A stretch of 64,000 nucleotides of DNA, from NCBI RefSeq assembly GCF_003590095.1, contig NC_039478.1, positions 1-64,000 on the forward strand, in the 5' to 3' direction. Made by a program: the position numbers and the translations under genes. This document shows, piece by piece, positions 36,401-46,409 of the stretch. Below the pieces are notes generated by a model. The model was not told where the DNA came from. It was given only the letters and a program-made list of their open reading frames with translations, and made no database searches. Position 1 is the first letter of the stretch. Each line of letters starts with the position of its first letter. Source of the stretch: Trichoplusia ni. Lineage: Eukaryota; Arthropoda; Insecta; Lepidoptera; Noctuidae.

Positions 36401-39400
36401 AAATTGTGCGTTCTGTATAATCAATGCACATAAAAACATGAAATTTCAGACTGTTTTTTGACGATACATTTTCCGTGACATCACTTTTTAAATCGATCGA
36501 TGCATGTATAAATTTATAACGCAACCTTCGATGTGAAGACACTGTATAAAAGTCAATAACATATTGATCGATGAAGGCAACTTGCGACTAAAACTACAAT
36601 GTGTGTATTTCATCATTCAATATTTATTACCTGACCAGTCCATCAGCAGTTTGGCTGACGCGAACGTTGTTGATTATCCAGTTGTCAATGCCGTCATCGG
36701 TAAGCCAATACTGCGCCGCCTGCAGCAGCGACAGCGCTTCGTTCACATACGACGGACCGTGGCGAGACTCGCTGCATGACAATCCAATTAATTACTACCT
36801 TATTAAGTACTTTAATACCAGACTACGGACTAAAGTAGACCGAGGAAATGCGTTGAATGGCAAGTTGCTAACAGAATTAGCAAAGCAAGAAAAATGTTGC
36901 TGTATAGGGTTTTTCGAAATTGCACTTCAGAGGCATCTTATCTTACTTATATTGTCTTCTAGGATAATCTAAGTTTTAAGATAATCGAAATTTGTGCCTT
37001 TACCATTATTTTCATGTCTTTGCTATAAGCTAATGGATACCTCATATGTGATGAGTCCAGATTGCAAAGTCACAAAGTTCTTTTTGTTTAATTCCGGGTT
37101 ACATCCCATTGTTTTTTGTACACTGATTGACTTGAATACCACACCCAGCATTTGAAAGCGGTGTTTCAAAAACATCCAGAAACTTCCAAGCCGAGAAGTA
37201 GGCAAACTGATGGGAAGCAAAGATAGAAGGTAACGATGGTGATTTACTTATAGAATACGTTGAGCGTGAAGTCCTGGCTCATGTCGAGAAAGGTGTCGGT
37301 GGTGGTGCGCGTGCCCGCGGCGTCCACCAGGTACACCAGCGCGCACTGCTCCGCGGTGAACGACACCCCCTTGTACCACATTTTCGCGTATCTGTAATTA
37401 TTTTTATTTACAACTAACTGTTCCAGTAGTGTGAACTACGTACGCAGTAACAGTCGATAAAAACAATGCAGACAGAAGTAAAATTATTTTTGGAAATTCT
37501 TCCATACTTTATCACCTTGTAAACCTTCCCCCTGGACTTTCAAGACTGGAATAAGCCAAATCGAACCAGCCGAGACTAACGAATAGCAATTCATTTTTAA
37601 ATATCTATAATAACGACGGTGCAGAAGTTACATTTTTATTCGTTACTACGTTCAAATTGATAGTGACAAAGACATTAGTGGCAGTAAATTCAGTTTCACT
37701 GAAGATGGCCCTTAGTCAAACCTAATTGACGCATGGTAACTAATATCCATGGGATTATACCGGTATAATGATAATAATAGTTTAAGGAATAGTATTACTG
37801 CTTAGCCAAAAATAAAACAAGATTCTAATGTTGGGTAAAAAATATGTGAGACCCTGCCATTTTCACTAGGTCAGGTCACCGTGTACCCGAAAAGGGCTAT
37901 CTAACTGAATCCAATATTTAATTTTCATGGACACGAGCAGGTATGTAAGAAACGGTGTCGATATCAGTGCATTGTTTGACTACCTAAATTTTTTCTTCCT
38001 TGCATTTTGCATCAAGGATGCATATGAATTACGTGTTCTCGCCCTCAACCTTCCAATCCCCAATTTGTATTAATGAGATCAGTCCTCGGTACATCGATTT
38101 TAATTAAATATAATTATTTTTTGGCACCAATAATATAAAGTTTACAACTTTCGGCTAGTAACCCTATATTTTACCGAATAAGATTAAACTATACGAAGGT
38201 TTTATCAATTTGACACACGTAAGTACAATTAAAAACCCAGAATTGCATAACAATGCCGCGAGAGAACAATACACATCAAAGCTGTCGCGGGCCGTAAAGG
38301 CATTAAGCTTGAAACTAGTTCAGCGTACTGAAAGCACTTAACTGCAGGCATCCTCTTACTGGAACATTATTATAAATTCTAAAGTAACAAGTTTATTGCG
38401 ACGACGCGAAATAGGAAAATTGCACTAGGGATCAGCGAGGGCCTTTGTGGAACTCGCCGACTTCCAGCGCCCCTAGCGATTTTACTTCACACAGTTTACA
38501 ATCGTATCTTGTTGCAGGAATTGGTAACTAGGTTCTAGCATGTGACTTTTGTTAAATTCCCTAGGTGTGAACACATGGCAAGCAGTGCCAAAATAGGTTA
38601 GGAGAAAAAAAGACCAAGTTAGTAAAGTTAATAATTTAGAGACTGACTTGTTATTGCCCTGCTGGTGACGGGCCTGAATCTCGACTCGCGATCCGTAATG
38701 GTAGACGCGTCCGTTGGGGTGGATGAGCGCCGCGGCCGCGCCAGACCTCGACAGCGCCAGGATTATATTGTTCTTCGCGTTGGTAACGCGCACTGCACCG
38801 TCAATTGTCATGTCAACCCTGGAACAATAAGCTTATTGAAAAACCGTCTCTATATAACTTCTCTGGCTTTACTCTTGTTCTTATTATTGCGTATAGGTTG
38901 TTTTTAAGGATTCATATAAGACAGCAAGAGTCCAGTGCTCGGTCCCTATTATTCTATAAGGAAACAGCTGTGCGACATCTATAAATCATAATTGTTCGAA
39001 ATGCAAGATACACAGCAAGCAAGACCGCTATATTGTAACCATCGTTATTTGCTTGTTATCAAACTTAATTTTGCCGTCCTAACTAGGGCTTCTAATGTCA
39101 CTCTTCAACTTGTCTATATATAAAATAGATCAAGTTTCACAAGACATTCGCTTTTCACTTAAACATTTATTTTCTTCAATTTTGTAAATTACAGTAAATA
39201 AAGCTAGACAGCTATACCCTTAATTTCTGATTAAAAAGACAAGACAAAGAAAGATAAATATACGCATGTTATATAAAATGAAAATCAGATTCTTACTTGA
39301 CTCGATCCCTCAGGCGAAGGCAGACCGTGCCGTGAGGAGTCACCGAGGCATTATATCCGGCACCTCCCACCACATCCGTCATCTAGAACACATTATTCAT

Positions 39401-40719
39401 AGAAAGCTACTGGATCTCGACTGATCAATTATGCAGATTTTAGAAAATATACTATATTTTCACATTTTTCATTCTATGAGACCAGAGAGGGGTGATTTTC
39501 TTTGTTGGATGTGTAGAGTATTGTAGAGCTTTGCATAAAACATCGCACTAACTGTTGTCCTACGTTGAATTAGTCTCAATCTAAATTAACAGGGCTTGTT
39601 GACCTGCATTTGATTTAAGCTGTAGAATCCTTTTACAATACATAGCACATTCTTCTCTATGCTTCTGCACGAAAAATGTAATAGAATGAGTCTTATTCAG
39701 AAAGAAATTACGATTTTATCTATACCACCTACAGCTTATCCTGTATATTGCTAGTGTTAGTAGTTTATTTTTGCCATATGGTTCACCTAAAAAAAATACA
39801 TTGGTAGAATCGCATCTAAAGAGAATAGTCTTTCCTATAAAACTCACTCTCTGCACCTTAATTTTCCAAGGTCCAGAAATTGCCTAACAAGAAATCGTTG
39901 TACTTGTATATAGATTTCGCGAGATCATTCTTAGAATAAAAAAAAAACTTAATTAAGCTTGGTAATTACCTCCAGCTCCCGCCAGGTATCAGCATGATAG
40001 ATGTCATCCCCTGGGTAGAAAGGGGCTTTGCGCTGGAGGGGCGCGCGCCATGGCGGCTGCCATCCTGTAGCGCCCACGAGCTCAGCTTGGCCGAGACCAC
40101 CCTCGAGAAACTTGCTGTAGTCTTGGAAGGCGGACAAGTTCGACTCCTCCTATCACCATTGCAAATCACACCCAAAAAATGCGACATGAGAAAATATAGC
40201 CACATTATAACAACCTGCTGAAGAATATCACGGTCCCTAGCTGGACACTAGAGTCTGATGAAACCGTAATTTAAGTACAAATTACGAGTTACATAATGAT
40301 TAGAATTGTCTCCTTTTTATAGTATACCTAAAGTTATTTATTAAACTGCCAACTTCTTGTTATCAGGTCCGAAAAGACGAACGTAATTATTAAACCACAA
40401 CCGATATCAGTTTTCATATTTTCTTACAGCTTATTTTATCTTGTTCACTTTATATACCACCCCACTAGGAAAATATGTAGGTATAATCAGATGTCGGAAG
40501 GGAAAATGAAGGCTAACGAAAACGAAAAATTCTGTAAAATACGGTTGCCGTAATGTAATTTTAAAATAACCCTTAGTATTCGTCGTTAATAAATTGTTAC
40601 AAGCTCAAGTAGGAGTAGCATTTTATGGGTCACATCACCTGATTGTAGGAGTGCGCTGTATAGACACTTCTGGGTCGGACAGGCATAGTCACATCCTTTC
40701 TAAAATCTGCATTTGCCAT
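33373..40719 (-). CDS. Gene B: eight-exon gene for a complete 342-residue protein of unknown function
   Basis: Eight minus-strand exons (40719-40639, 40149-39970, 39382-39297, 38818-38648, 37391-37248, 36771-36631, 33930-33808, 33475-33373) join without a frame error from ATG to TGA. They give 342 residues, with GT-AG borders at all seven introns. There is no signal peptide or membrane segment. The middle (residues 95-165) alternates Gly turns and short beta-like strands (HGTVCLRLRDRVKVDMTIDG, then ALIHPNGRVYHYGSRVEIQ). The second half is mixed alpha/beta with dense invariant-looking residues (ALVYLVDAAGTRTTTDTFLD; NESRHGPSYVNEAL; WIINNVRVSQTADG) and ends AGHSAGFDDKNQLKVY. It looks strongly constrained, but I cannot name the family. 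The strand repeats faintly recall axonemal proteins such as SPAG17; this is only an impression. Confidence 0.82.
33808..33930 (-). CDS. Gene B exon 7 (residues 269-308)
   Basis: Acceptor ATGGCCAG|G; donor TACG|GTATGT. Encodes IHRCSHKYQLRTSPSNGSAS and ITSPFLHCTASLGQTQHLFV. Confidence 0.82.
33955..34085 (+). repeat. Lepidopteran LINE 3'-end fragment
   Basis: The phrases AAAACGTCGTGAGGAAACCT and GAGGAGACCTGTGCCCAGCA followed by GTGGGAGGTATAGGTTGAAAT are hallmarks of the end of a very common lepidopteran non-LTR element. It lies in intron 6 of gene B. Confidence 0.7.
34402..34818. mobile_element. MITE with about 50-bp terminal inverted repeats (Tc1/mariner-like)
   Basis: CACCGTGATTTTTTAGTCGT then CTTACAAAAGCAGCCCAGTT near 34404-34450 is repeated inverted near 34765-34815 with two or three mismatches. 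The arms are flanked by TA, as expected for Tc1/mariner-type insertion, although the local TATA context blurs the exact end. There is no transposase frame. The interior has a GC-rich patch (GGGGCGCGGGCGGCGGCG). It lies in intron 6 of gene B. Confidence 0.75.
34819..36630. other. Intron 6 of gene B, remainder
   Basis: No exon or recognised repeat. The frames at 34873-35148 and 35216-35434 lack coding character. Confidence 0.4.
36631..36771 (-). CDS. Gene B exon 6 (residues 222-267)
   Basis: Acceptor TCATGCAG|C; donor GTCAG|GTAATA. Encodes ESRHGPSYVNEALSLLQAAQ, YWLTDDGIDNWIINNVRVSQ and TADGLV. The following intron (2700 nt) carries a LINE tail and a TIR element. Confidence 0.84.
37248..37391 (-). 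CDS. Gene B exon 5 (residues 174-220)
   Basis: Acceptor TAATTACAG|A; donor TATAA|GTAAAT. Encodes YAKMWYKGVSFTAEQCALVY and LVDAAGTRTTTDTFLDMSQD, then FTLNVFY. High third-position GC marks it as coding. Confidence 0.84.
   Translation of the reverse strand: MRENVVQGGVVHRGAVRAGVPGGRRGHAHHHRHLSRHEPGLHAQRIL
37392..38647. other. Intron 4 of gene B
   Basis: AT-rich intron of 1256 nt in which I see nothing further. Confidence 0.45.
38648..38818 (-). CDS. Gene B exon 4 (residues 117-172)
   Basis: Acceptor TTGTTCCAG|G; donor CAA|GTCAGT. Encodes VDMTIDGAVRVTNAKNNIIL, ALSRSGAAAALIHPNGRVYH and YGSRVEIQARHQQGNN. It has the densest beta-like pattern of the protein. Confidence 0.84.
39297..39382 (-). CDS. 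Gene B exon 3 (residues 88-115)
   Basis: Acceptor GTTCTAG|ATG; donor CAA|GTAAGA leaving two bases. Encodes MTDVVGGAGYNASVTPHGTV and then CLRLRDRV. Confidence 0.82.
39970..40149 (-). CDS. Gene B exon 2 (residues 28-87)
   Basis: The acceptor is GGTGATAG|GAG and the donor is GAG|GTAATT; 180 nt, phase 0 on both sides. It encodes SAFQDYSKFLEGGLGQAELV, a WQPPWRAP motif and KAPFYPGDDIYHADTWRELE. An acceptor three bases further in is equally in frame. Confidence 0.82.
40639..40719 (-). CDS. Gene B exon 1 (residues 1-27)
   Basis: ATG at 40719 in good context (TAAAATGGC) opens MANADFRKDVTMPVRPRS. The donor CAG|GTGATG falls at phase 0 after exactly 27 codons and fits exon 2. An upstream extension was not found. 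Confidence 0.75.
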
Positions 40720-41080
40720 TTTAATACTTCTTCAACTTATAACTGTTAAGGTTTATACACTATTTTAAAAAATACATGAACAACAGTGACTATCGACACT
40801 GGAAAATGCTACATAATATAAATCATACTTCACGGTTGCAAAGTTATGGAAGAAGTCATTTGTCATTTATTTTTTCGTTGTTCGAAATTTAATTTACTTC
40901 TCTATGGCGATGACTTTATATTCAAAATCAACACTGGCCACTATATCGTAACTCCTTGTGAAACTTGTACGACTCAATTCAAATATTATATTTTTATATT
41001 TTAAATGCTAATGTATGTTTGGTACTCTATTACATTTTTAAAAACAAACAAATGCTTAAAGGCTTTTGATGTAATATCAA
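40720..41080. promoter_or_regulatory. Region upstream of gene B start codon
   Basis: This stretch should hold the promoter and 5' UTR of gene B. I see no clear TATA box or initiator that can be told from AT-rich background. Confidence 0.25.
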
Positions 41081-41084
41081 TTCT

Positions 41085-41185
41085 GGCCTGAACTCTAGGA
41101 AAGGACACTAGCTACATTTACCACAGAACCTTTCCCACGATAACCAACCTCCACACGGGCAAAGCCGCGGGAAAAATCTAGATTA
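41085..41185 (-). repeat. Retroelement tail fragment, reverse orientation
   Basis: CCTTTCCCACGATAACCAAC is followed by CACGGGCAAAGCCGCGGGAA. The latter is the reverse complement of the CCCGCGGCTTCGCCCGTG tail also seen at 4717-4910, so both probably belong to the same lepidopteran element family. Confidence 0.55.
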
Positions 41186-41629
41186 CTTGCGTGTTCGTAA
41201 AAAATACAGTTTCAGATTTGATACACTAAAATTTGGAGCACAGCCTCTTGTCAAAGGTCAGAGACCTATGAAGAAGCCTAGACACACTTCCTCCCCCCCC
41301 CCTTCCATATCTATAACAAGAACGCCTGGATGTTATCAATAGCAAAGATAAACATTTTTGGACATTTGATAACGCCTTTAAGGGATTCAGAAATAAGTTT
41401 TATTAGTCTAATAATATTTATATCTATGCTTACGTATCCGGTAGATCAGATTTTATTCCGTACAGAGAACAGGGCATCAAAGGTGTGAAAAATATATTTA
41501 TTAATTTACATGAATTCAAAAATGCTGCTAGTCTGCTACTCAAATACATAAAAGATTAAGCTAAAATCTTTTTTCTTTCAATTAATGACTTATTTTCTGC
41601 AGTTTCTTGCTTTTACTTATAATAAGATA

Positions 41630-41898
41630 ATAATCTTCTAATATATAAAATTCCTGTGTCACGATGTTAGTTACCGTACTCCTCCGAAACGGTTCGACCG
41701 ATTCTTGTGAAATTTTGTATACATATTGGGTAGGACTGAGAATAACACAACATCTATTTTTCATACCCCTAAGTGACAAGGGTTGCCCACACTAAATTTT
41801 TTTTTTATTTTTTGGACGTATTTTTTTGTTTTTACTTTTTTTATAATGAAGCATTAAAAATACATATATACAACTAGAAAAAAAAAATATTCGGCAAA
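41630..41898 (+). repeat. Interspersed repeat running into the assembly gap
   Basis: GTACTCCTCCGAAACGGTTC, ATACATATTGGGTAGGACTG and TCATACCCCTAAGTGACAAG are in the order found in a high-copy lepidopteran repeat (often annotated Helitron or unknown). A poly-T tract follows. The gap begins at 41899. Confidence 0.6.
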
Positions 41899-42898
41899 NN
41901 NNNNNNNNNNNNNNNNNNNNNNNNNNNNNNNNNNNNNNNNNNNNNNNNNNNNNNNNNNNNNNNNNNNNNNNNNNNNNNNNNNNNNNNNNNNNNNNNNNNN
42001 NNNNNNNNNNNNNNNNNNNNNNNNNNNNNNNNNNNNNNNNNNNNNNNNNNNNNNNNNNNNNNNNNNNNNNNNNNNNNNNNNNNNNNNNNNNNNNNNNNNN
42101 NNNNNNNNNNNNNNNNNNNNNNNNNNNNNNNNNNNNNNNNNNNNNNNNNNNNNNNNNNNNNNNNNNNNNNNNNNNNNNNNNNNNNNNNNNNNNNNNNNNN
42201 NNNNNNNNNNNNNNNNNNNNNNNNNNNNNNNNNNNNNNNNNNNNNNNNNNNNNNNNNNNNNNNNNNNNNNNNNNNNNNNNNNNNNNNNNNNNNNNNNNNN
42301 NNNNNNNNNNNNNNNNNNNNNNNNNNNNNNNNNNNNNNNNNNNNNNNNNNNNNNNNNNNNNNNNNNNNNNNNNNNNNNNNNNNNNNNNNNNNNNNNNNNN
42401 NNNNNNNNNNNNNNNNNNNNNNNNNNNNNNNNNNNNNNNNNNNNNNNNNNNNNNNNNNNNNNNNNNNNNNNNNNNNNNNNNNNNNNNNNNNNNNNNNNNN
42501 NNNNNNNNNNNNNNNNNNNNNNNNNNNNNNNNNNNNNNNNNNNNNNNNNNNNNNNNNNNNNNNNNNNNNNNNNNNNNNNNNNNNNNNNNNNNNNNNNNNN
42601 NNNNNNNNNNNNNNNNNNNNNNNNNNNNNNNNNNNNNNNNNNNNNNNNNNNNNNNNNNNNNNNNNNNNNNNNNNNNNNNNNNNNNNNNNNNNNNNNNNNN
42701 NNNNNNNNNNNNNNNNNNNNNNNNNNNNNNNNNNNNNNNNNNNNNNNNNNNNNNNNNNNNNNNNNNNNNNNNNNNNNNNNNNNNNNNNNNNNNNNNNNNN
42801 NNNNNNNNNNNNNNNNNNNNNNNNNNNNNNNNNNNNNNNNNNNNNNNNNNNNNNNNNNNNNNNNNNNNNNNNNNNNNNNNNNNNNNNNNNNNNNNNNN
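41899..42898. other. Assembly gap of exactly 1000 N
   Basis: The run is exactly 1000 bases, which suggests a fixed-size scaffolding placeholder and not a measured distance. The left edge is inside a repeat, the likely cause of the break. Confidence 0.98.
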
Positions 42899-45762
42899 TC
42901 AGCGTGGACATTACCTAACAATCGTACCAAATTAAATTGAATTTATAAAATTAGCAACGGATATATTTGTGTCGGTTTGGCTAATCCACATTATTGATAA
43001 CATCTTTGATTACGTGTGCTTTTTGCAGGCCCGATACTTCAATATGTTGCGAAATGATATCAATTATTATTCCTCTATCAATTAGTACGCAAGGTACGAC
43101 GCTATTGCATGTATCATAACAATGCCGTATGTGCAAGTGACGGCTTGTGATCGTTGTTGCTTACAATAATCTAATTATCCATATTAGTTTAGAATATATC
43201 CTTTGAAACAGCCTTTGTCGCTTACGGATGTCATACTTGTGTCTCTACTTGTAGTACCTATCGCTTGAACACTAACAGTCACTTGCCTGCACTGTTCCTA
43301 ACATCTTGACGCAGAAGTCTCCATAATATCAATAGTAATAGTAATTACGAGTGCAACGAAAATATTTCATCGTGTTTTAGTTATACGAGATAAGGTAGTT
43401 GCTATATGGGACACGTAATATTTATATATATATATGTGTATATATATTGATACCATATACGTATAATAATAAATAATAATCTTAATTTTTCTAAATTGAT
43501 TTTACTCCCACAGTATAATTTGTTTAATTATGCTAGATTTTATTTAAATGTGATTTAGAATTTGGTTTCGCGATTGAGGTTTGCAGGCAAGGCGCGCTTT
43601 GAGCCCAAACTTTGTACCGAGCTCTCGTGGAATTCATGTCAACAGTTGTGAATCGAGTGCAGCGCGCATCGCTTTACACGAATCTTAGCAATAAGTTAAG
43701 GCCGAAGTCCAGTAGCGGGCCGCGAGCCGGAACGCCGCGCGCGCCTCGCCCGCGCCCCCGTTCGCTAAGCTACGCTACTTACTTACTAACTAGGTGCAAT
43801 ATAATGCGAATTTCACATCTTATATAATTATTTATTTTTTTCTTAATCATGTACATTTAATCCATAATTCATTTTGAAGTTTGACTAATAGTTAATCATT
43901 AAAGATACACTTATCAATTTTGGCTGATTGTAACTACTAATTTAAAGTAACATACTTACATATAATAAATTTATATTAAAAAAAAATGCTAGTTTCATAA
44001 CAAAATCTTTCAAAGGTTAAATATATGATAAAAGATACATACGTCACATTTTATACACGGTATCTGGAAACTGAAGACATTTACAATCAAGTGAACTAAT
44101 AGATGGCTGTCGTTTTCATTATAGCAGTAAGTTTAAGGAACTGAAAGGATACTGACTCAGTCTTTATACAATTGTTAGGATTAATTGTATTACTAAATGG
44201 ATTTTAATATAATTTTAAACAAAAACAATCTTTTTCAAACGATACAATTTATAAACGCTAGTCTTAATGCACAGTCTGAGATGTAGATAAAAATAGGAGG
44301 CAAATGATAATTACTTCAAAATATAATTAACCTAACCTATTTATTACAATTCCTAAAGAAAACAACTATTTGCACTCCCTTAAATATTTATAAATAGTGT
44401 CTTTGAAAAACGTTGAGCAAATTCAGAAATAAATAATTAGGGATATTTCTAATAAGAAATGGCTTGTAGCACAAATCTTAAAATACTCCAAAATGATATA
44501 AGTAGACATCTAAAAATGGAGTCACAACAAGGAAGTATCGTATATTGGAACACGACTAGGTGTTCTCAATCAAACTGGAACGTGTAAACAATATCAATCA
44601 ATATTTCTACAAGCTTTTTAAATACAAAAACAGCGAAGAAATATTTCCCTTTTAATATTATTAAGTTAAGTTTCCCTAAGTTTATGTATAATTCAATTAA
44701 TTGTGTGATCAAAACTTAGAATAGTCACAGCTCTAGTAACGGCACGCTACGAACTCTCTTCATTGCCTTTTCATCATAATATCATTCATCCACTTATCGA
44801 TTATTGTACATACTAAGTATAATTTAAGACGTACATTAGGTTAACGGTATTATTGACCTTTCACCCGCGTATTGTAATGACTAGCATTAACAGGTAAGTC
44901 TGATCGATTTCCATATCTGTAAGCTGCTATGCGTACATCCAGACCAAGAAGTAAAACCCAAGTTACAAAGGACCAATCTTATTCGACTCGGACAGATCTC
45001 ATACATTACATTCACTGATACTTGTAAATTTTTAACTACGTACGTAGAAAAGGTGTTCCGTGCACTAGATTTAATTTGAAGTGTATTACCGGTGTATACA
45101 TGTTAAATTGAACCAAATAACATTTTTTTAAAAAACTAGAGCAATTGTGTATGTGTATCCTAATTGTATAAATATAATATTATTATGTATAATTATTTAC
45201 ATTACTTTTCTTTGCCTTATTTAGACCCATGATTGTTACTGTTTCAAGTCCTTTTAGAATTCCATCGTTCGATCAGAGTTTAAGTTATAAAATTGAAAGG
45301 ATTGTGTCAGAGGGAGCCAGTGGTATTCGTCAGAAGTGATTAAGTGGATATCACTGCAGGAAGAGGCACTACAGTATAGGGGACTATGTTTCTAAAATAT
45401 CTGCATCTAAATAAATAATCTATTCTTATGAATGATCATGAACCTTACTAGACTTTATTCTTATTGATCTGCCTTTGTATTTATATTTTTTTTATGTTTA
45501 TTCGCTAATGGGGTATATGTTTTGTCTCATAATTCACTAAAATGGTTATTTAATTTATTAATAATCCTTTTTTTTCTACGAAGTCCAGTATTAGAAATAT
45601 GATTATGCGATCTATTAGTTACTGATTTTTGGCTGTAAATATTACATAGCTAATCGTTCTAAGGGCACAGTTGGCCAGTATTCAAATACATGCCTCTTGA
45701 ATTAAATAAATGTTATGTCAGTGTAACGGGTGTTATTCATTAAAATTCTAGAATATTTGCTA
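42899..45762. other. Region between gene B and the Rdl 3' end
   Basis: Mostly AT-rich, including a TA-repeat tract near 43420-43450. The only contrast is the GC-rich patch at 43575-43790. No exon is supported. Confidence 0.4.
43575..43790. promoter_or_regulatory. GC/CpG-rich patch, possible promoter
   Basis: CpG-rich sequence (CGCCGCGCGCGCCTCGCCCG) stands out from AT-rich flanks. Frames are short with Arg/Ala/Pro composition. It lies about 2.9 kb above gene B, gap included, so it might be a promoter; nothing decides this. Confidence 0.25.
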
Positions 45763-45768
45763 TTTATT
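45763..45768 (-). terminator. Candidate polyadenylation signal of Rdl
   Basis: AATAAA on the minus strand lies about 480 nt after the Rdl stop codon. It is one of several possible signals in this AT-rich region. Confidence 0.25.
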
Positions 45769-46244
45769 TTATCGACTACAGAAGTAAAGACAGCCATCGT
45801 TTGAAGTTAGCAGAAAAAGTGCTAATAACTTCTACTGCAACGTTTGCTCTGTAAAGAAACTTGCATAAACTTGTCGAGTTCAAAAAAGGGAAATAACTTC
45901 GTGTTATAATCAACTGTGTAGAGTCTTGATGTACATCTACCTACATGAATATTGATAAATATTATTGAAGATATAACATTTTGTCTCTTAGACAGATTGA
46001 CTTACATTTGAACTTTATATTATCTCTATTTTCTAAGAGAATTCAATATTACCAGTGCCAATATACACGACACATATCTATTATAATTATAGTGATTGTT
46101 ACTGTTATTTTAATTAGAATATAGAACGCTAATAGATAACCGAGCGTTTCTAGGATTAAAAAGCACTTTACCGAAACTTGATGGATGGTAGTCGTTGAGC
46201 ACCCTAAGATTGAACAAGTGCCGGTTTACTTTACTGAAGAGAAC

Positions 46245-46409
46245 TTAGTTTTCCTCGCCTAGTAGTACCAGATCGTCAGCCACGACGTCAGATACGTGGA
46301 GATATATGATCCAGTACATGAGATTAAAGCAAACGAAGCAGACGGGGAACACGATGCGCGAGTACTTGTCGATGTCCGAAGGAGTCGTGCCGAGCAGTTT
46401 GTTGATACC
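46245..46409 (-). CDS. Rdl: Rdl exon 10 (TM4 and C-terminus)
   Basis: Acceptor GATGTTTCCAG|GGT. Encodes GINKLLGTTPSDIDKYSR, TM4, HVSDVVADDLVLLGEEN and TAA. The last Asn extends the usual LLGEE end by one residue. Confidence 0.96.
   Translation of the reverse strand, partial: GINKLLGTTPSDIDKYSRIVFPVCFVCFNLMYWIIYLHVSDVVADDLVLLGEEN

Noticed and set aside
41854..42930. Apparent 345-358 residue frames across the gap
   Set aside because: They consist of N and only appear open.
43420..43450. TA-repeat tract
   Set aside because: Ordinary microsatellite in AT-rich DNA.
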